From: Kamptonema formosum PCC 10802
GTDB taxonomy: Bacteria; Cyanobacteriota; Cyanobacteriia; Cyanobacteriales; Oscillatoriaceae
Direction: 5' to 3'
Length of the DNA stretch: 64,000 nt
NCBI RefSeq assembly: GCF_000332335.1
Contig: NZ_KB235948.1
Location: 869,883-933,882, forward strand
Below are positions 41,947 to 51,271 of the stretch, in pieces. The first letter of the stretch is position 1; the number at the start of each line of letters is the position of its first letter. A program made the translations under genes and the position numbers. A model generated the notes under the pieces. The model searched no databases. It saw nothing but the letters and a program-made list of their open reading frames with translations, and was not told the DNA's origin.

Positions 41947-43013
41947 ATTCATTACTGATTAATCTGTCTTTTCTGATTCCTGAGCCGACTGGGCTGGCCA
42001 CGTATGCCACCAATCTCTTCCCGCACCTTCAGGTTCTGAACCCGACGCTCTTGGTGGGCCAGCCAATTGCCAACTGCACTTGCTACCCAGTTCCGCCGCA
42101 TTTAACCGCCGCTCAGGGAAGGCGAGGGCATATGGCCAGACTGATGTGGACTCAGCTGCAACTGCCTAAAATTTATCGCCAGCTGTCCTCCCGCCTGCTG
42201 TTCTCCCCAATCCCGGAAGCGCCAGTAATGTCTAGCTGCCGGTATGTCGTGACGGTGCATGACGTAATCCCGCTGCGCTTTCCCAGATGGCTGTCCCCCC
42301 TCACCCCTTACCACCGGTACTACCTTCCTAGGGTTTTAGCCGGTGCCGAGCATATCATCTGCGACTCAGTGGCGACAGCGCAGGATGTCACGGACTTTTT
42401 GCACATTCCAGCGAGCAAAGTAACGCCGGTTCTCTTGGCGCATGACGCCAGTCACTTTCGCTTTCTGGATTTGCCTGGGGGCAATTATTTCCTGTACATC
42501 GGACGCCAAGATCCCTATAAAAATCTCTACCGAGTGATTGAGGCATTCGCCGCTTTGCCCAACAGGTCGGATTTTGAGCTCTGGGTCGCAGGAACCGCCG
42601 ACCGGCGCTACACGCCGCAGCTTGTGGCCCAAGCCGAAGAGCTGGGTGTGGGCAGGTTAGTGAAATTCCCAGGCTACGTTCCCTACGAAAAGCTGCCGGC
42701 GCTTCTCAATCAGGCTATCGCGCTGGTTTTCCCCAGTCTCTGGGAAGGATTTGGGCTGCCGGTGCTGGAAGCGATGGCCTGCGGGACGCCGGTGATTGCG
42801 TCGAACCGGTCATCGCTGCCAGAGGTTGCCGGTGATGCCGCTATTTTAGTCGATCCCTACAGTGTGGGAGAAATTACCGAGGCGATGCAGGCAGTGGCCA
42901 GCAGTGCGGGATTGCGCTGCCGCCTGCGAGAACAGGGTCTGGCGAGAGCGAGTCGATTCAGCTGGGCAAAAACTGGCCAGAAAACGGCTGAAATCCTGCA
43001 ACGATACCTTTAG
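41943..43013 (+). CDS. Family 4 glycosyltransferase
   Basis: About 356 residues; GT-B fold. [22 protein letters not shown] is the glycine-loop N-terminus; [70 protein letters not shown] and the donor site [25 protein letters not shown] follow, with the E-x7-E motif intact. Start is TTG 41943, overlapping the preceding stop as TTGA; TTG 41940 is the alternative. Resembles WbaZ/mannosyltransferase-type enzymes. Confidence 0.91.
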   Translation: MNSLLINLSFLIPEPTGLATYATNLFPHLQVLNPTLLVGQPIANCTCYPVPPHLTAAQGRRGHMARLMWTQLQLPKIYRQLSSRLLFSPIPEAPVMSSCRYVVTVHDVIPLRFPRWLSPLTPYHRYYLPRVLAGAEHIICDSVATAQDVTDFLHIPASKVTPVLLAHDASHFRFLDLPGGNYFLYIGRQDPYKNLYRVIEAFAALPNRSDFELWVAGTADRRYTPQLVAQAEELGVGRLVKFPGYVPYEKLPALLNQAIALVFPSLWEGFGLPVLEAMACGTPVIASNRSSLPEVAGDAAILVDPYSVGEITEAMQAVASSAGLRCRLREQGLARASRFSWAKTGQKTAEILQRYL

Positions 43014-43324
43014 AGCCGTTTTTCGCCCCTGTGCCAGCCCGGGATCTTGTCTGTCCGGATTGCAGGGAAGCGCACCGTTAAGTGGGATTGTTCTGGGAAA
43101 TGCTATCCGATACATTGTTGCTAACAACCTTTAACAGTTGCCAACAAATACATAAGCTGAGAGATTCTCTCAACCAAGGTGTATCAACCAATGCCCACAG
43201 GAAAATCGCGCGATCGCAACAGCCCAGTTCATGATATTGGCCACCTTCTTTTAAGAAGAAGTCACTTGAACTCGCTTGAAGGCCACTCATCCCTAGGTTT
43301 CAGGCTTTGTGGCAGTTTCCGGGA

Positions 43325-43421
43325 CAGCCACTCGCCTTTGGTTCAATGGTCATGGTGACTGTCTTGAGCTTTTCAGCGCAGCCACCCGCCTTTGGTTTTC
43401 AGGTTCGGGTGACTGTCTTGA
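43325..43421. repeat. Two tandem hairpins cagccacccg ... cgggtgactg
   Basis: cagccactcgcctttggtt ... ggtgactgtcttgag is repeated as cagccacccgcctttggttt ... cgggtgactgtcttgag. In the second copy the arms cagccacccg and cgggtgactg pair with one mismatch. Confidence 0.7.
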
Positions 43422-43675
43422 GTAAAGTATAGCATAGATTGGAAGATGTTAGCAAATCACTTGCTGTGGCCAACCTCCACTTGGAGTGTGCGATCTCTGG
43501 AGCAAGCTACCCTTGTTCTAGAAGTCGGAGGCTTGTGAGCGACCCGCCAGGAGCTGACCCGCTCAAGCTCCAAGAAGGTTAAAGCCGGTGCTTTCAGGAG
43601 CAAGAACCAGTTGATTGCTAGATAGCCGCATCATAATATAGCTGTTCTAAATGATCTGTGAAACCTCAGGGGGCC

Positions 43676-43708
43676 AAAAACCGGGTTTCTTTGGGAAACC
43701 CGGTTTCT
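43676..43708. repeat. CCGGGTTT hairpin
   Basis: aaaaaccgggtttctttggg and aaacccggtttct, a member of the family in the MITE core. It follows the stop of the 50-codon frame on the minus strand. Confidence 0.8.
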
Positions 43709-43714
43709 ACGCTT

Positions 43715-43867
43715 TCAGCAGTGCGAGATCGTCTGATAAAAGAGAGCCAAGGCTTGGAAGTGCACTTCTTGGCGTTGGAGAAACAAATAAATATCGCTGG
43801 CAACCGGTGGTAAGATGGCACCGGCTTCCAGCTCTTTGAGCTTTTGTGTGAGGAGTGGATCAAACAT
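43715..43867 (-). CDS. Possible small protein or gene remnant, 50 residues
   Basis: Minus-strand frame from ATG 43867 to TGA 43715: [18 protein letters not shown] opening, [19 protein letters not shown] in the middle, ending TISHC. The periodic leucines and charged residues suggest two amphipathic helices, unlike random translation. Its ATG overlaps the glmM ATG head-to-head, which is unusual and counts against it. Either a small gene or the N-terminal remnant of a gene truncated by the hairpin element. Family not recognised. Confidence 0.35.
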   Translation of the reverse strand: MFDPLLTQKLKELEAGAILPPVASDIYLFLQRQEVHFQALALFYQTISHC

Positions 43868-45353
43868 GGTACTAATACCTGCTCGGACTCAGGAACAAGG
43901 CCAGGTAAACCCGACCCTTTCTTTGGTAGAGGGTGCGGCACAGCCGGCAAACAGGACGAATATTAATCCAGCTTGGAACGCCATCGGGCTGCCAGCGACG
44001 CCCCTATTTGGCACAGACGGGATTCGCGGGCGCGTGGGAGATATCCTCAGCGCCCCCTTGGCGATGCAAGTTGGGTTCTGGGCGGGCCAGGTGCTGAAGG
44101 CGCAAGCCCCCAATCCGGGCCCGATTATTGTGGGGCAGGACTCTAGAAACTCCAGCGACATGCTGGCAATGGCCATAGGAGCCGGCCTGACTTCAGCTGG
44201 GCTGGAGGTTTGGAACTTGGGGCTGTGCCCAACTCCCTGCGTTGCCTATCTCACGAGTATTTCTGGGGCTGTCGGGGGCGTGATGATCTCGGCGTCCCAC
44301 AATCCGCCAGAAGATAACGGGATTAAGTTTTTCGGGCCCGACGGCACCAAGCTGCCGGCGTCGCTGCAACAGCAGATTGAAGCGGGCTTGCGGGGGACAG
44401 GGAATTTCGCACCGGCACAGGGCAGGTGGGGGCACCAGCACCACCGGCCTGAATTGGTGAGCGATTATGCGGATATTCTCTGGCGTCCCCTGCTGCCGCA
44501 GGTGGACCTGCGGGGGATGCGCGTCGTTCTGGACTTGGCTTGGGGAGCTGCAGTCTATCTGGCACCGGCGATATTCAGGGCAATGGGAGCAGAGACGATC
44601 TGCTTGCACGACCGGCCAGATGGGGACAGGATTAATGTCGGCTGCGGCTCCACCCATCTCGATCCGCTGCGAGCTGCGGTCAGAGAACACGCCGCCGATC
44701 TGGGATTTGCCTTTGATGGCGATGCCGACCGGGTTTTGGCTGTGGATGGATCGGGCAGGACGGTGGATGGCGATTACATTCTCTACCTGTGGGGCAAGAC
44801 GCTCAAAGAGTGCCAGCAACTGCCCGGCGACCTGATTGTGGCCACCGTAATGGCCAACTTGGGGTTTGAGAGCGCTTGGAAACAGCTGGGTGGCCAGCTG
44901 GTGCGGACGCAGGTGGGCGACCAGTACGTGCAAGCGGAAATGCTGCGCACAGGGGGAATGCTGGGCGGGGAGCAATCTGGCCACATTCTCTGCCGGCACT
45001 ACGGCATCACCGGCGATGGGCTGCTGACGGCGCTGCACTTGGCCTCACTGGTGCGGCAGGGCGGCGTCTCCCTGGCAGAACTGGTGGATGGCAGCTTCCA
45101 AACCTATCCCCAACTGCTGCGGAATGTGCGCGTGGAGGACCGGCAGCGCCGGCTTGACTGGAAAAATTGCTCGGAGCTGCAAGCGGCAATCGCCCGAGCT
45201 GAAGCCGATATGGGCGACCGGGGACGGATTTTGGTGCGAGCGTCTGGCACTGAACCGCTGATCCGCGTCATGGTGGAAGCCGCCAGCGCTGAACTGGCCA
45301 ACTACTGGACAGAAAATCTCGTGCGAGCAGTTGAGCAATATATCGTGGCGTGA
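43866..45353 (+). CDS. glmM: Phosphoglucosamine mutase
   Basis: 495 residues from ATG 43866. It interconverts glucosamine-6- and -1-phosphate on the way to UDP-GlcNAc. [13 protein letters not shown], catalytic phosphoserine loop [15 protein letters not shown] (Ser144), metal loop [11 protein letters not shown], sugar loop GGEQSGH and phosphate-binding [12 protein letters not shown] are all intact. About 45 residues precede the first conserved strand, as in other cyanobacterial GlmM. It supplies amino-sugar precursor for wall and polysaccharide. Confidence 0.95.
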   Translation: MVLIPARTQEQGQVNPTLSLVEGAAQPANRTNINPAWNAIGLPATPLFGTDGIRGRVGDILSAPLAMQVGFWAGQVLKAQAPNPGPIIVGQDSRNSSDMLAMAIGAGLTSAGLEVWNLGLCPTPCVAYLTSISGAVGGVMISASHNPPEDNGIKFFGPDGTKLPASLQQQIEAGLRGTGNFAPAQGRWGHQHHRPELVSDYADILWRPLLPQVDLRGMRVVLDLAWGAAVYLAPAIFRAMGAETICLHDRPDGDRINVGCGSTHLDPLRAAVREHAADLGFAFDGDADRVLAVDGSGRTVDGDYILYLWGKTLKECQQLPGDLIVATVMANLGFESAWKQLGGQLVRTQVGDQYVQAEMLRTGGMLGGEQSGHILCRHYGITGDGLLTALHLASLVRQGGVSLAELVDGSFQTYPQLLRNVRVEDRQRRLDWKNCSELQAAIARAEADMGDRGRILVRASGTEPLIRVMVEAASAELANYWTENLVRAVEQYIVA

Positions 45354-45478
45354 GTTTCGGATTTTCCGGCCACCTTTCCCGCCTGACATAGCGCATTTAA
45401 TTTGCTATATTACTATCTATCCATCGGCTTACAAATAAAGCTATTAGGTAGATAGAGATGATTTGTGAATTTGAGAGC

Positions 45479-45496
45479 AAGCAGATTAAAAGCATA
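45479..45496 (+). repeat. Interspersed 18-mer, copy 3
   Basis: AAGCAGATTAAAAGCATA, identical to the copies at 723-740 (minus) and 28206-28223. Confidence 0.7.
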
Positions 45497-45617
45497 AAGG
45501 GAGAAGCCGCCACAGAGGCAAGCTCCGTCTGGCAGCGGTGGGCTGACTGCAGGGCAGAGGCCAAGAGGACAAGAGAGATGGTGAGGAGAGGTGGGCCCAC
45601 CAGAAACCGCGCCTGCG

Positions 45618-45650
45618 AGAAACCAGGTTTCTGAAAAAAACCTGGTTTCT
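45618..45650. repeat. CCAGGTTT variant hairpin
   Basis: agaaaccaggtttctgaaa and aaaacctggtttct; the CCCGG core is replaced by CCAGG/CCTGG with compensating changes on both arms. Confidence 0.8.
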
Positions 45651-45744
45651 TAATATTCGGTTCACTTTGTGCCGGCGCGACTTTCATGGTTTTCCATTTA
45701 AAATCGATGTGAGAGCGGCTCGCGGCTCGCTCAAAACTTCTCTC

Positions 45745-47427
45745 ATGCCCAAAACGAAGCCGAAATCAAAGCGGAAATCTAAGAAAGGCAAAGCGCAACC
45801 CAGCAGTGACAAGCCACCTCTCAGTAAAAAGGAGGAACAAGCACAAAAGCGCCAAGCGGCTCGGGAGCGCCAAGAACTGTTTAAGGTGCTGACCCCCACC
45901 GCAGTCGCCTCGGCGGCGATTGGCCTGTTGCTTTTTGCCGTCAAAGGGCCCGCGCTTGCCGTTGCCGGTGGGGGCGGCTTGCTGGTGCTGGTACTTTCCT
46001 TTAAATATCCCCGGCAGGCTCTGTGGTTTTTCCTCTTCTACATGCCCTTCTCTGGCACAATCACCTACAGCATTGGCAAGGGGAACGCACTGTTCCAGCT
46101 GGCTAAAGATGGTTTCTACTTTCCAGCACTAATCGCACTGGTTCAGGAGTGGAAACGGCGGCGGCTGCCTTTTGTGGTTAACAAAAAGCTGGTGACGCCG
46201 CTCAAGATTCTGCTGGCGGTGTGTATCCTGACGATACTGTTGGTTAACGGCGCGCAGCAGTTCGCTCCCGCCTGCAGCAGTCTGCCCAATGGCGGCAGGG
46301 GCTTGCTGTGCCGGGACAAAATGCCCATAGCTCTCGGAATTTTGGGCCTGAAAGTTTTCATGGGATACATTCCCCTGATGACTTGCGCTTACTATCTGAT
46401 CCGCAACAAGAAGGAGTTCCTCTTCCTGACTCGCCTGCACGTCGTTCTAGCCCTGATCTGCTGCGGGCTCGGCATTGTCCAGTACCTGTTCCTGCTGACG
46501 GGCCGGTGTGCCGGCACCCGCAATCTTACAGGTGACGATCTGTTTAAGGCGACCCTAGATGCGAGGTGTCTTATCGGCGGCTCTCTCGTCTACAGCCCTC
46601 AGGTCGGTATGATCCGTTTGCCAGGGACGTTTGTCGCTCCCTGGCAGTGGGCCTGGTTTCTGATTTCCAACACGTTTTTTACCTTTGCCGCTGCGTTCAG
46701 CGATCCGTCACTGTTATGGCAGATTGCCGGTTTTGCCGGTCTGGCATCGGTGTTTGTCAATGCAGTTATCTCCGGTCAAAGAATTGCTCTGGCCCTCGTG
46801 CCGGTATTTGTGGTTATCTTGCTGGTCCTCACCGGCCAAATAGCCAACCTGAAACGGTTTCTGCCCATTGCGGGGGGGCTGGGGGCTCTCGGGGCGATTG
46901 CTATGGCCATGTTCCCCCAAGTGATTGAAGAGCGGGTGAATAGCTTTATCGACCGGTGGAATGCTTCACCCCCGACGGAGTTTATTGCCAATCAAGCGGA
47001 GTTTACCTCTGAGGGACAGGTGGGATTGCTGGGGAAAGGCTTGGGGCGAGCCACAAACTCGGCTCGCATCTTTGGGAATACAGCGCTGATCGAGACTTGG
47101 TTTCCTAAAGTGCTCTACGAACTGGGGCCGGTTGGACTGCTAGCGTTTTTGTTTTTTGTCACAGCCCTGACGGTGGTTACTTTCAAGGTTTACCGCTCGG
47201 TAAAAGACAAGAGTTTGCGGAGTTATGGAGCCTGTTTTTGGGTATTTATCTTATTTATTAGCTACAACACCTACTATTACCCCCTCGATGTCGATCCGGT
47301 GGCTGTGTATTACTGGCTTTTTGCTGGAGTGCTTCTCAAATTGCCAGAACTTGACCGGCAGGAGCGAGAAAAACTCCTAGAGGCAGAGCCAGAGCCGCTG
47401 CCAGCTAAAAAGAAAAAACTTAGGTGA
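45745..47427 (+). CDS. O-antigen ligase/polymerase-like membrane protein (HpsL-like)
   Basis: 560 residues from ATG 45745. A strongly basic cytoplasmic N-terminus (MPKTKPKSKRKSKKGK) precedes about ten hydrophobic segments. LWFFLFYMPFSGTITYSIGKGNALFQLAKDGFY is followed by a large periplasmic loop (about 290-330, GTRNLTGDDLFKATLDARC) and LPGTFVAPWQWAWFLI; near the end VGLLGKGLGRATNSARIFG and WFPKVLYELGPVG match the Wzy_C/O-antigen ligase pattern. I believe it belongs to the HpsL family of hormogonium polysaccharide proteins, but this is from memory. It would polymerise or ligate glycan outside the inner membrane. The C-terminus is again Lys-rich (PAKKKKLR). Confidence 0.85.
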   Translation: MPKTKPKSKRKSKKGKAQPSSDKPPLSKKEEQAQKRQAARERQELFKVLTPTAVASAAIGLLLFAVKGPALAVAGGGGLLVLVLSFKYPRQALWFFLFYMPFSGTITYSIGKGNALFQLAKDGFYFPALIALVQEWKRRRLPFVVNKKLVTPLKILLAVCILTILLVNGAQQFAPACSSLPNGGRGLLCRDKMPIALGILGLKVFMGYIPLMTCAYYLIRNKKEFLFLTRLHVVLALICCGLGIVQYLFLLTGRCAGTRNLTGDDLFKATLDARCLIGGSLVYSPQVGMIRLPGTFVAPWQWAWFLISNTFFTFAAAFSDPSLLWQIAGFAGLASVFVNAVISGQRIALALVPVFVVILLVLTGQIANLKRFLPIAGGLGALGAIAMAMFPQVIEERVNSFIDRWNASPPTEFIANQAEFTSEGQVGLLGKGLGRATNSARIFGNTALIETWFPKVLYELGPVGLLAFLFFVTALTVVTFKVYRSVKDKSLRSYGACFWVFILFISYNTYYYPLDVDPVAVYYWLFAGVLLKLPELDRQEREKLLEAEPEPLPAKKKKLR

Positions 47428-47451
47428 TCTTTTTGGGGCTGCCGGATTTAG

Positions 47452-47495
47452 AATCCAAAATCCAAAATCCAAAATCCAAAATCCAAAATCCAAAA
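47452..47495. repeat. AAAATCC heptad array running into a start codon
   Basis: Six perfect ccaaaat units; the last is followed by gg so that its AT forms the ATG at 47495. There is no room for a Shine-Dalgarno sequence. Confidence 0.9.
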
Positions 47496-48481
47496 TGGTA
47501 ATGCCTTTGATTTCTGTAATTGTGCCCACCTATGGGCGCGAGCAGCCCCTGCGGGACACTCTAGCCGATGTCCTGAAGCAGGACTACCCGAAATTTGAAG
47601 TGCTTGTCGTCGATCAAACCGCCAACCACGAGCCCGAAACTCAAGCTTACTTGGATGAACTGGCAGCGACTGGTAAAATACAGCTGTTCCGGGTTGACTG
47701 GGCGAGTTTGCCCGGTGCCCGCAACTTTGCGGTGCGCCGCTCAGCGGGGGAAATTATCCTATTTATTGACGATGACGTTCAGCTCCCTGCGGGCTTTCTA
47801 GAAGCTCACGCGCGGAACTATATGGAAAAACCGGCAGTAGGGGCGGTGGCGGGACGGGTGTTCGACCGCATGAAACTCGCTGATTCTAAGGGTGAGCTGA
47901 CCATTGACTATCTCCCCCCAGAAGCGATGGACCCAGCACTGGCCTGGTACTATATTGACTTGGTGCATACGGTGAAACCCCAGCAAGTTATATCAGCTAG
48001 GGGCTGCAATATGTCTTTTCGCCGAGAGGTTTTTACCAAGTACGGGCTGGGATTTGACGAGCGGTTCAAGGGGAGTGCGGTGCGGGAAGAGTCCGATTTT
48101 TGCCTGCAGTTCCGCAAAACCGGCTACCAGATATGGTACGATCCACAAGCCTATCTCATTCACCTGGGCGAGGAAACCGGCGGCTGCCACGACATCAGCA
48201 CCCGCTCGCCCGAATATCAGATTAACCTCTATCACAATCACTTTGTCATGGGGTTCAAAAACTTGACCCCCCTCCAGTGCGTGCGTTTTTTTGCCCGCTT
48301 GTTCGACTGTCAGGTGTTGGGCCACCCCCCCTGCAACAAAAGTGGCTCCCCACTCAAAAGTTTGGTGCGCTCGGCTTTCTATACGATAGGCTTTGTGAAA
48401 GCTGTCGCTACTGCGGTAAAATCTGGTTGGAACGAAGGCCAGATTTACAGCCGGGAAGACGGCGTGAAAATATCACCTTGA
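47495..48481 (+). CDS. Family 2 glycosyltransferase
   Basis: 328 residues. LISVIVPTYGREQPLRDTLADVL, VVDQTAN, ASLPGARNFAVRRSAGEIILFIDDDVQLP with metal site IDDD, RGCNMSFRREVF and REESDFCLQFRKTGYQIWYDP. A C-terminal hydrophobic-aromatic stretch (about 255-300) may associate with the membrane. Start is ATG 47495 or 47501, both directly after the heptad array. It lies between the HpsL-like gene and a GT4 gene. Confidence 0.91.
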   Translation: MVMPLISVIVPTYGREQPLRDTLADVLKQDYPKFEVLVVDQTANHEPETQAYLDELAATGKIQLFRVDWASLPGARNFAVRRSAGEIILFIDDDVQLPAGFLEAHARNYMEKPAVGAVAGRVFDRMKLADSKGELTIDYLPPEAMDPALAWYYIDLVHTVKPQQVISARGCNMSFRREVFTKYGLGFDERFKGSAVREESDFCLQFRKTGYQIWYDPQAYLIHLGEETGGCHDISTRSPEYQINLYHNHFVMGFKNLTPLQCVRFFARLFDCQVLGHPPCNKSGSPLKSLVRSAFYTIGFVKAVATAVKSGWNEGQIYSREDGVKISP

Positions 48482-48546
48482 AAACCTTGAAAAACAAATC
48501 AATGGTTTGAAAGGAGAGGGATGGGAACGTTTGCAATAAGGTTGAG

Positions 48547-49722
48547 ATGAGAATTCTAGTCGCTAGCCACACATATATCGTTGACCTCAACCGCGAAAAG
48601 CTGCGGGCTTTGGCTGTTGCCGAACCGGGCATTGAGGTGACAGTTGTGGTGCCGAGCCGGTGGAAACCGGGGGGCGTGCAAAACAAAACGGTTGAAACGA
48701 AATTCCTCCAGGAAGGCTCGTTTCAAGTCGTGCCGGTTTCTAATTTCAGCCAGAACAATCAAGGATTGCTCACCTTCGGGGCTGACCTCATCGGGCTGCT
48801 GCGCCGGTTTCGCCCACAAATTATCCAGGTAGAACAGGGCTCCCGCTCCCTGGCTTACGCCCAGCTAATTGCGCTCAACCGGCTGCTGGGACTGAAAGCC
48901 AAAAATCTGTTCTTTACCTGGTGGAACCTTCCTTACGAGCTGAAATGGCCAGTGTCTCTGCTGGAAGCTTATAACCTCCGCAACACGGACGGTTTGGTCG
49001 CCGGCAATCAAGATGGCGCTGACATTCTGCGCCAGCGCGGCTACGAAGGGCCAGTTAAAGTGATGCCGCAGCTGGGCGTGGATGAAACCCTGTTCCGCCC
49101 CCAACCCCAGCCAGAATTGCGCAGCGATCTGGGGATCAATCCCGATGATTTTGTCGTGGGATTTGTGGGGCGGTTTGTGGGGGAAAAAGGGCTGCTCACT
49201 CTCGGTAAAGCGCTTGCCGGCTTGCGGGACTGTCCCTGGAAATGGCTGTTGCTGGGGCGCGGGCCTTTGCAGCCGGTGCTGGCGGAAAAAGCCGCCGAGT
49301 GGGGAATACAAGACCGGCTCATTTTCGTGGAAAGCGTTCCCCACGATTGCGTTCACCAGTACATCAACTTGATGAATGTCTTGGTGCTGCCCTCGGAAAC
49401 CACCGACAAATTTAAAACTCTCACGGCTGCCGGTTGGAAAGAACAGTTCGGGCATGTTATAATAGAGGCGATGGCTTGCTCTGTGCCGGTGATTGGTTCC
49501 GATTCTGGAGAAATTCCCCATGTGATTGGAAATGCGGGTTTAGTATTTGCAGAAGGCAATGCCGAATCGCTGCAAAATTGCCTGCGGCAGCTGATAGAAA
49601 GCCCAGCCTTAGCGGCAGATCTGGCAAAGCGCGGCTACCAGCGGGCAATGGCTAACTACACAAACAGGGCTCTCGCCAAACAGGTGCTGGATTTTTACAA
49701 GCAGCTCATGGCTAGTGGTTAG
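48547..49722 (+). CDS. Family 4 glycosyltransferase
   Basis: 391-residue GT-B enzyme: MRILVASHTYIVDLNREKLRALA, VVVPSRWKPGG, IIQVEQGSRSLAYAQLIA, FFTWWNLPYEL, VGFVGRFVGEKGLLTLGKAL, LIFVESVPHDCVHQYIN, NVLVLPSETTDKF and donor loop EQFGHVIIEAMACSVPVIGSDSGEIPHVI. The acidic T-x-x-F-K segment before EQFGH is unusual for the donor site. ATG 48547 is preceded by GAGAGGGATGGG about 25 bases upstream. Confidence 0.92.
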   Translation: MRILVASHTYIVDLNREKLRALAVAEPGIEVTVVVPSRWKPGGVQNKTVETKFLQEGSFQVVPVSNFSQNNQGLLTFGADLIGLLRRFRPQIIQVEQGSRSLAYAQLIALNRLLGLKAKNLFFTWWNLPYELKWPVSLLEAYNLRNTDGLVAGNQDGADILRQRGYEGPVKVMPQLGVDETLFRPQPQPELRSDLGINPDDFVVGFVGRFVGEKGLLTLGKALAGLRDCPWKWLLLGRGPLQPVLAEKAAEWGIQDRLIFVESVPHDCVHQYINLMNVLVLPSETTDKFKTLTAAGWKEQFGHVIIEAMACSVPVIGSDSGEIPHVIGNAGLVFAEGNAESLQNCLRQLIESPALAADLAKRGYQRAMANYTNRALAKQVLDFYKQLMASG

Positions 49723-49770
49723 TGAGAATGCTTGTTTCCTGGCGATTAGAAATCGCGGCTATACAGACAA

Positions 49771-49792
49771 AGCCCGCCTGCGCGGGCTATTA
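49771..49792. terminator. Hairpin after the GT4 gene
   Basis: AGCCCGC-CTGC-GCGGGCT followed by att, 50 bases after the stop at 49722. Strong stem but weak T tract. Confidence 0.55.
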
Positions 49793-49845
49793 AGAGCACT
49801 TATATCCTTGAGACTTCGCTTCCGGATTCAAAAGTGACACGCTGC

Positions 49846-49876
49846 CATGCCCAATGCCCAATGCCCACTGCCCAAT
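49846..49876. repeat. CCCAATG heptad repeats
   Basis: catgcccaatgcccaatgcc and cactgcccaatc overlap the possible upstream start of the next gene. Confidence 0.7.
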
Positions 49877-49899
49877 CAACAGGAAAAACTGGAAAAACT

Positions 49900-51081
49900 G
49901 TGCGCATCCTGCAAATTGTTCCCTCAATCTCCCTGGTTTACGGCGGTCCCAGCCAGATGGTGCTGGGACTCTCAGCAGCCCTCGCCCGTCAGGGGGTCGG
50001 GGTGACTGTGCTGACGACGGACTCCAATGGGGATGTGGGCCAGCCCCCACTGGATGTCCCCCTGGACCGGCCTGTCGAGCTCGATGGCTTCCAAGTGCGC
50101 TATTTCCGCTGCTTTCCCTTCCGGCGCTACAAATTCTCCCCGGATTTGCTCGGCTGGCTGCACCGGCACGCCCGGGAGTTTGACTTGGCTCACATCCACG
50201 CCCTGTTCTCGCCGGTGAGCACGGCGGCGGCGGCGGTGGCGCGATCCCGCCACCTGCCCTACATCCTCCGCCCTCTGGGCACTCTTGACCCCGCTGACTT
50301 GCGCAAAAAAAAGCAGCTGAAGCGAATTTATGCGGCGCTGTTCGAGGGGCCGAATTTGGCCGGTGCGGCGGCGATTCACTTCACCAGCGCGCAGGAAGCC
50401 AAGATTTCGGAACGCTTTGGGGCGGTGACGCGGGATTTGGTGATTCCGCTGGGCGTTAATTTTCTCAACCCCGCCCCGGAAACCCGTCAAGCCCGCGCCC
50501 AGTTGGGCATTCCAGCGGACCGGCTTTTGCTGCTGTTCATGTCGCGAATTGAGCCGAAAAAGGGGCTGAATCTCCTGCTGCCGGCGCTGGAAAATCTCCT
50601 GGCTGAAGGGCTGGATTTTCACTTTGTTCTCGCTGGCAGCAATCCGCAAGATCCAGACTATGAAGCGAAGATTCGGGCGCAGGTGGGAGCGTCGCCCCTG
50701 GGCAAACGCACGACGATTGCCGGCTTTGTCACCGGCACTTTGAAGGCGGCTTTGCTGCAGGAAGCGGACCTGTTTGTCCTGCCGTCTTACTACGAGAATT
50801 TTGGCATTGCGGTGGCGGAGGCGATGGCTGCCGGCACGCCGGTGTGCGTTTCTCGGGAGGTGCATATTTGGGAGGAGGTTCTGCAGGCGGAAGCGGGCTG
50901 GGTGTGCTCCTGTGATGCCGGTTCGCTCACCGAGCAACTCAGGGTGGCGCTGCGGGATGCCGGTGAGCTACACCGGCGGGGATTGAACGGGAGGGAATAC
51001 GCTTTGAAGAATTACAGTTGGGATGCTATCGCGAAACAAACTGTGGCAGCTTACCGGGAAATTTTGGCCGGCACGCCATAA
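49900..51081 (+). CDS. Family 4 glycosyltransferase
   Basis: 393 residues from GTG 49900 (VRILQIVPSISLVYGGPSQMVLGL). ATG 49861 and GTG 49834 are in frame, but the added residues come from the heptad repeat, so I reject them. VTVLTTDSNGD, LAHIHALFSP, YILRPLGTLDP, LLLFMSRIEPKKGLNLLLPAL, TIAGFVTGTLKAALLQEADLFVLPSYYENFGIAVAEAMAAGTPVCVS (donor E-x7-E). The N-terminal glycine loop SLVYGGPSQ is typical of WcaI/PssD-like enzymes. Followed after 190 bases by the FkbM methyltransferase gene. Confidence 0.91.
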   Translation: MRILQIVPSISLVYGGPSQMVLGLSAALARQGVGVTVLTTDSNGDVGQPPLDVPLDRPVELDGFQVRYFRCFPFRRYKFSPDLLGWLHRHAREFDLAHIHALFSPVSTAAAAVARSRHLPYILRPLGTLDPADLRKKKQLKRIYAALFEGPNLAGAAAIHFTSAQEAKISERFGAVTRDLVIPLGVNFLNPAPETRQARAQLGIPADRLLLLFMSRIEPKKGLNLLLPALENLLAEGLDFHFVLAGSNPQDPDYEAKIRAQVGASPLGKRTTIAGFVTGTLKAALLQEADLFVLPSYYENFGIAVAEAMAAGTPVCVSREVHIWEEVLQAEAGWVCSCDAGSLTEQLRVALRDAGELHRRGLNGREYALKNYSWDAIAKQTVAAYREILAGTP

Positions 51082-51271
51082 AGTCGTTTGAACAGTTATT
51101 ATTCTATATGGCGGGGAGCGGCGTTAAGGTCTGTTTTAAAAGGCCGCCGGTGGCGCGAGTGCAATCAATTCATGCAGGAATCAACCGGATTTGAAAATTG
51201 GGCGTTTTGGATGGCTTTTTCAAGCGACAGGATGCCATAATGAGATGGAATGTGATTTTTGCGGAGGCAAA

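Larger units (their letters stand above)
43014..43865. other. 850-bp gap with tandem hairpins
   Basis: No large gene. It contains gagagattctctc (about 43164-43176), a HIP1 site gcgatcgc at 43210-43217, cttcttttaagaag (about 43250), two tandem imperfect hairpins (43325-43421), a CCGGGTTT hairpin (43676-43708) and a 50-codon frame on the minus strand (43715-43867). Confidence 0.7.
45354..45744. other. Gap before the HpsL-like gene
   Basis: No gene seen. Contains an 18-mer repeat (45479-45496) and a variant hairpin (45618-45650). Confidence 0.6.

Noticed and set aside
43845-43862. Yfr1 small RNA motif (ACTCCTCACAC on the minus strand)
   Set aside because: The 11-mer matches the single-stranded Yfr1 core, but the flanking G/C stem-loops and terminator are missing; the match is probably chance.
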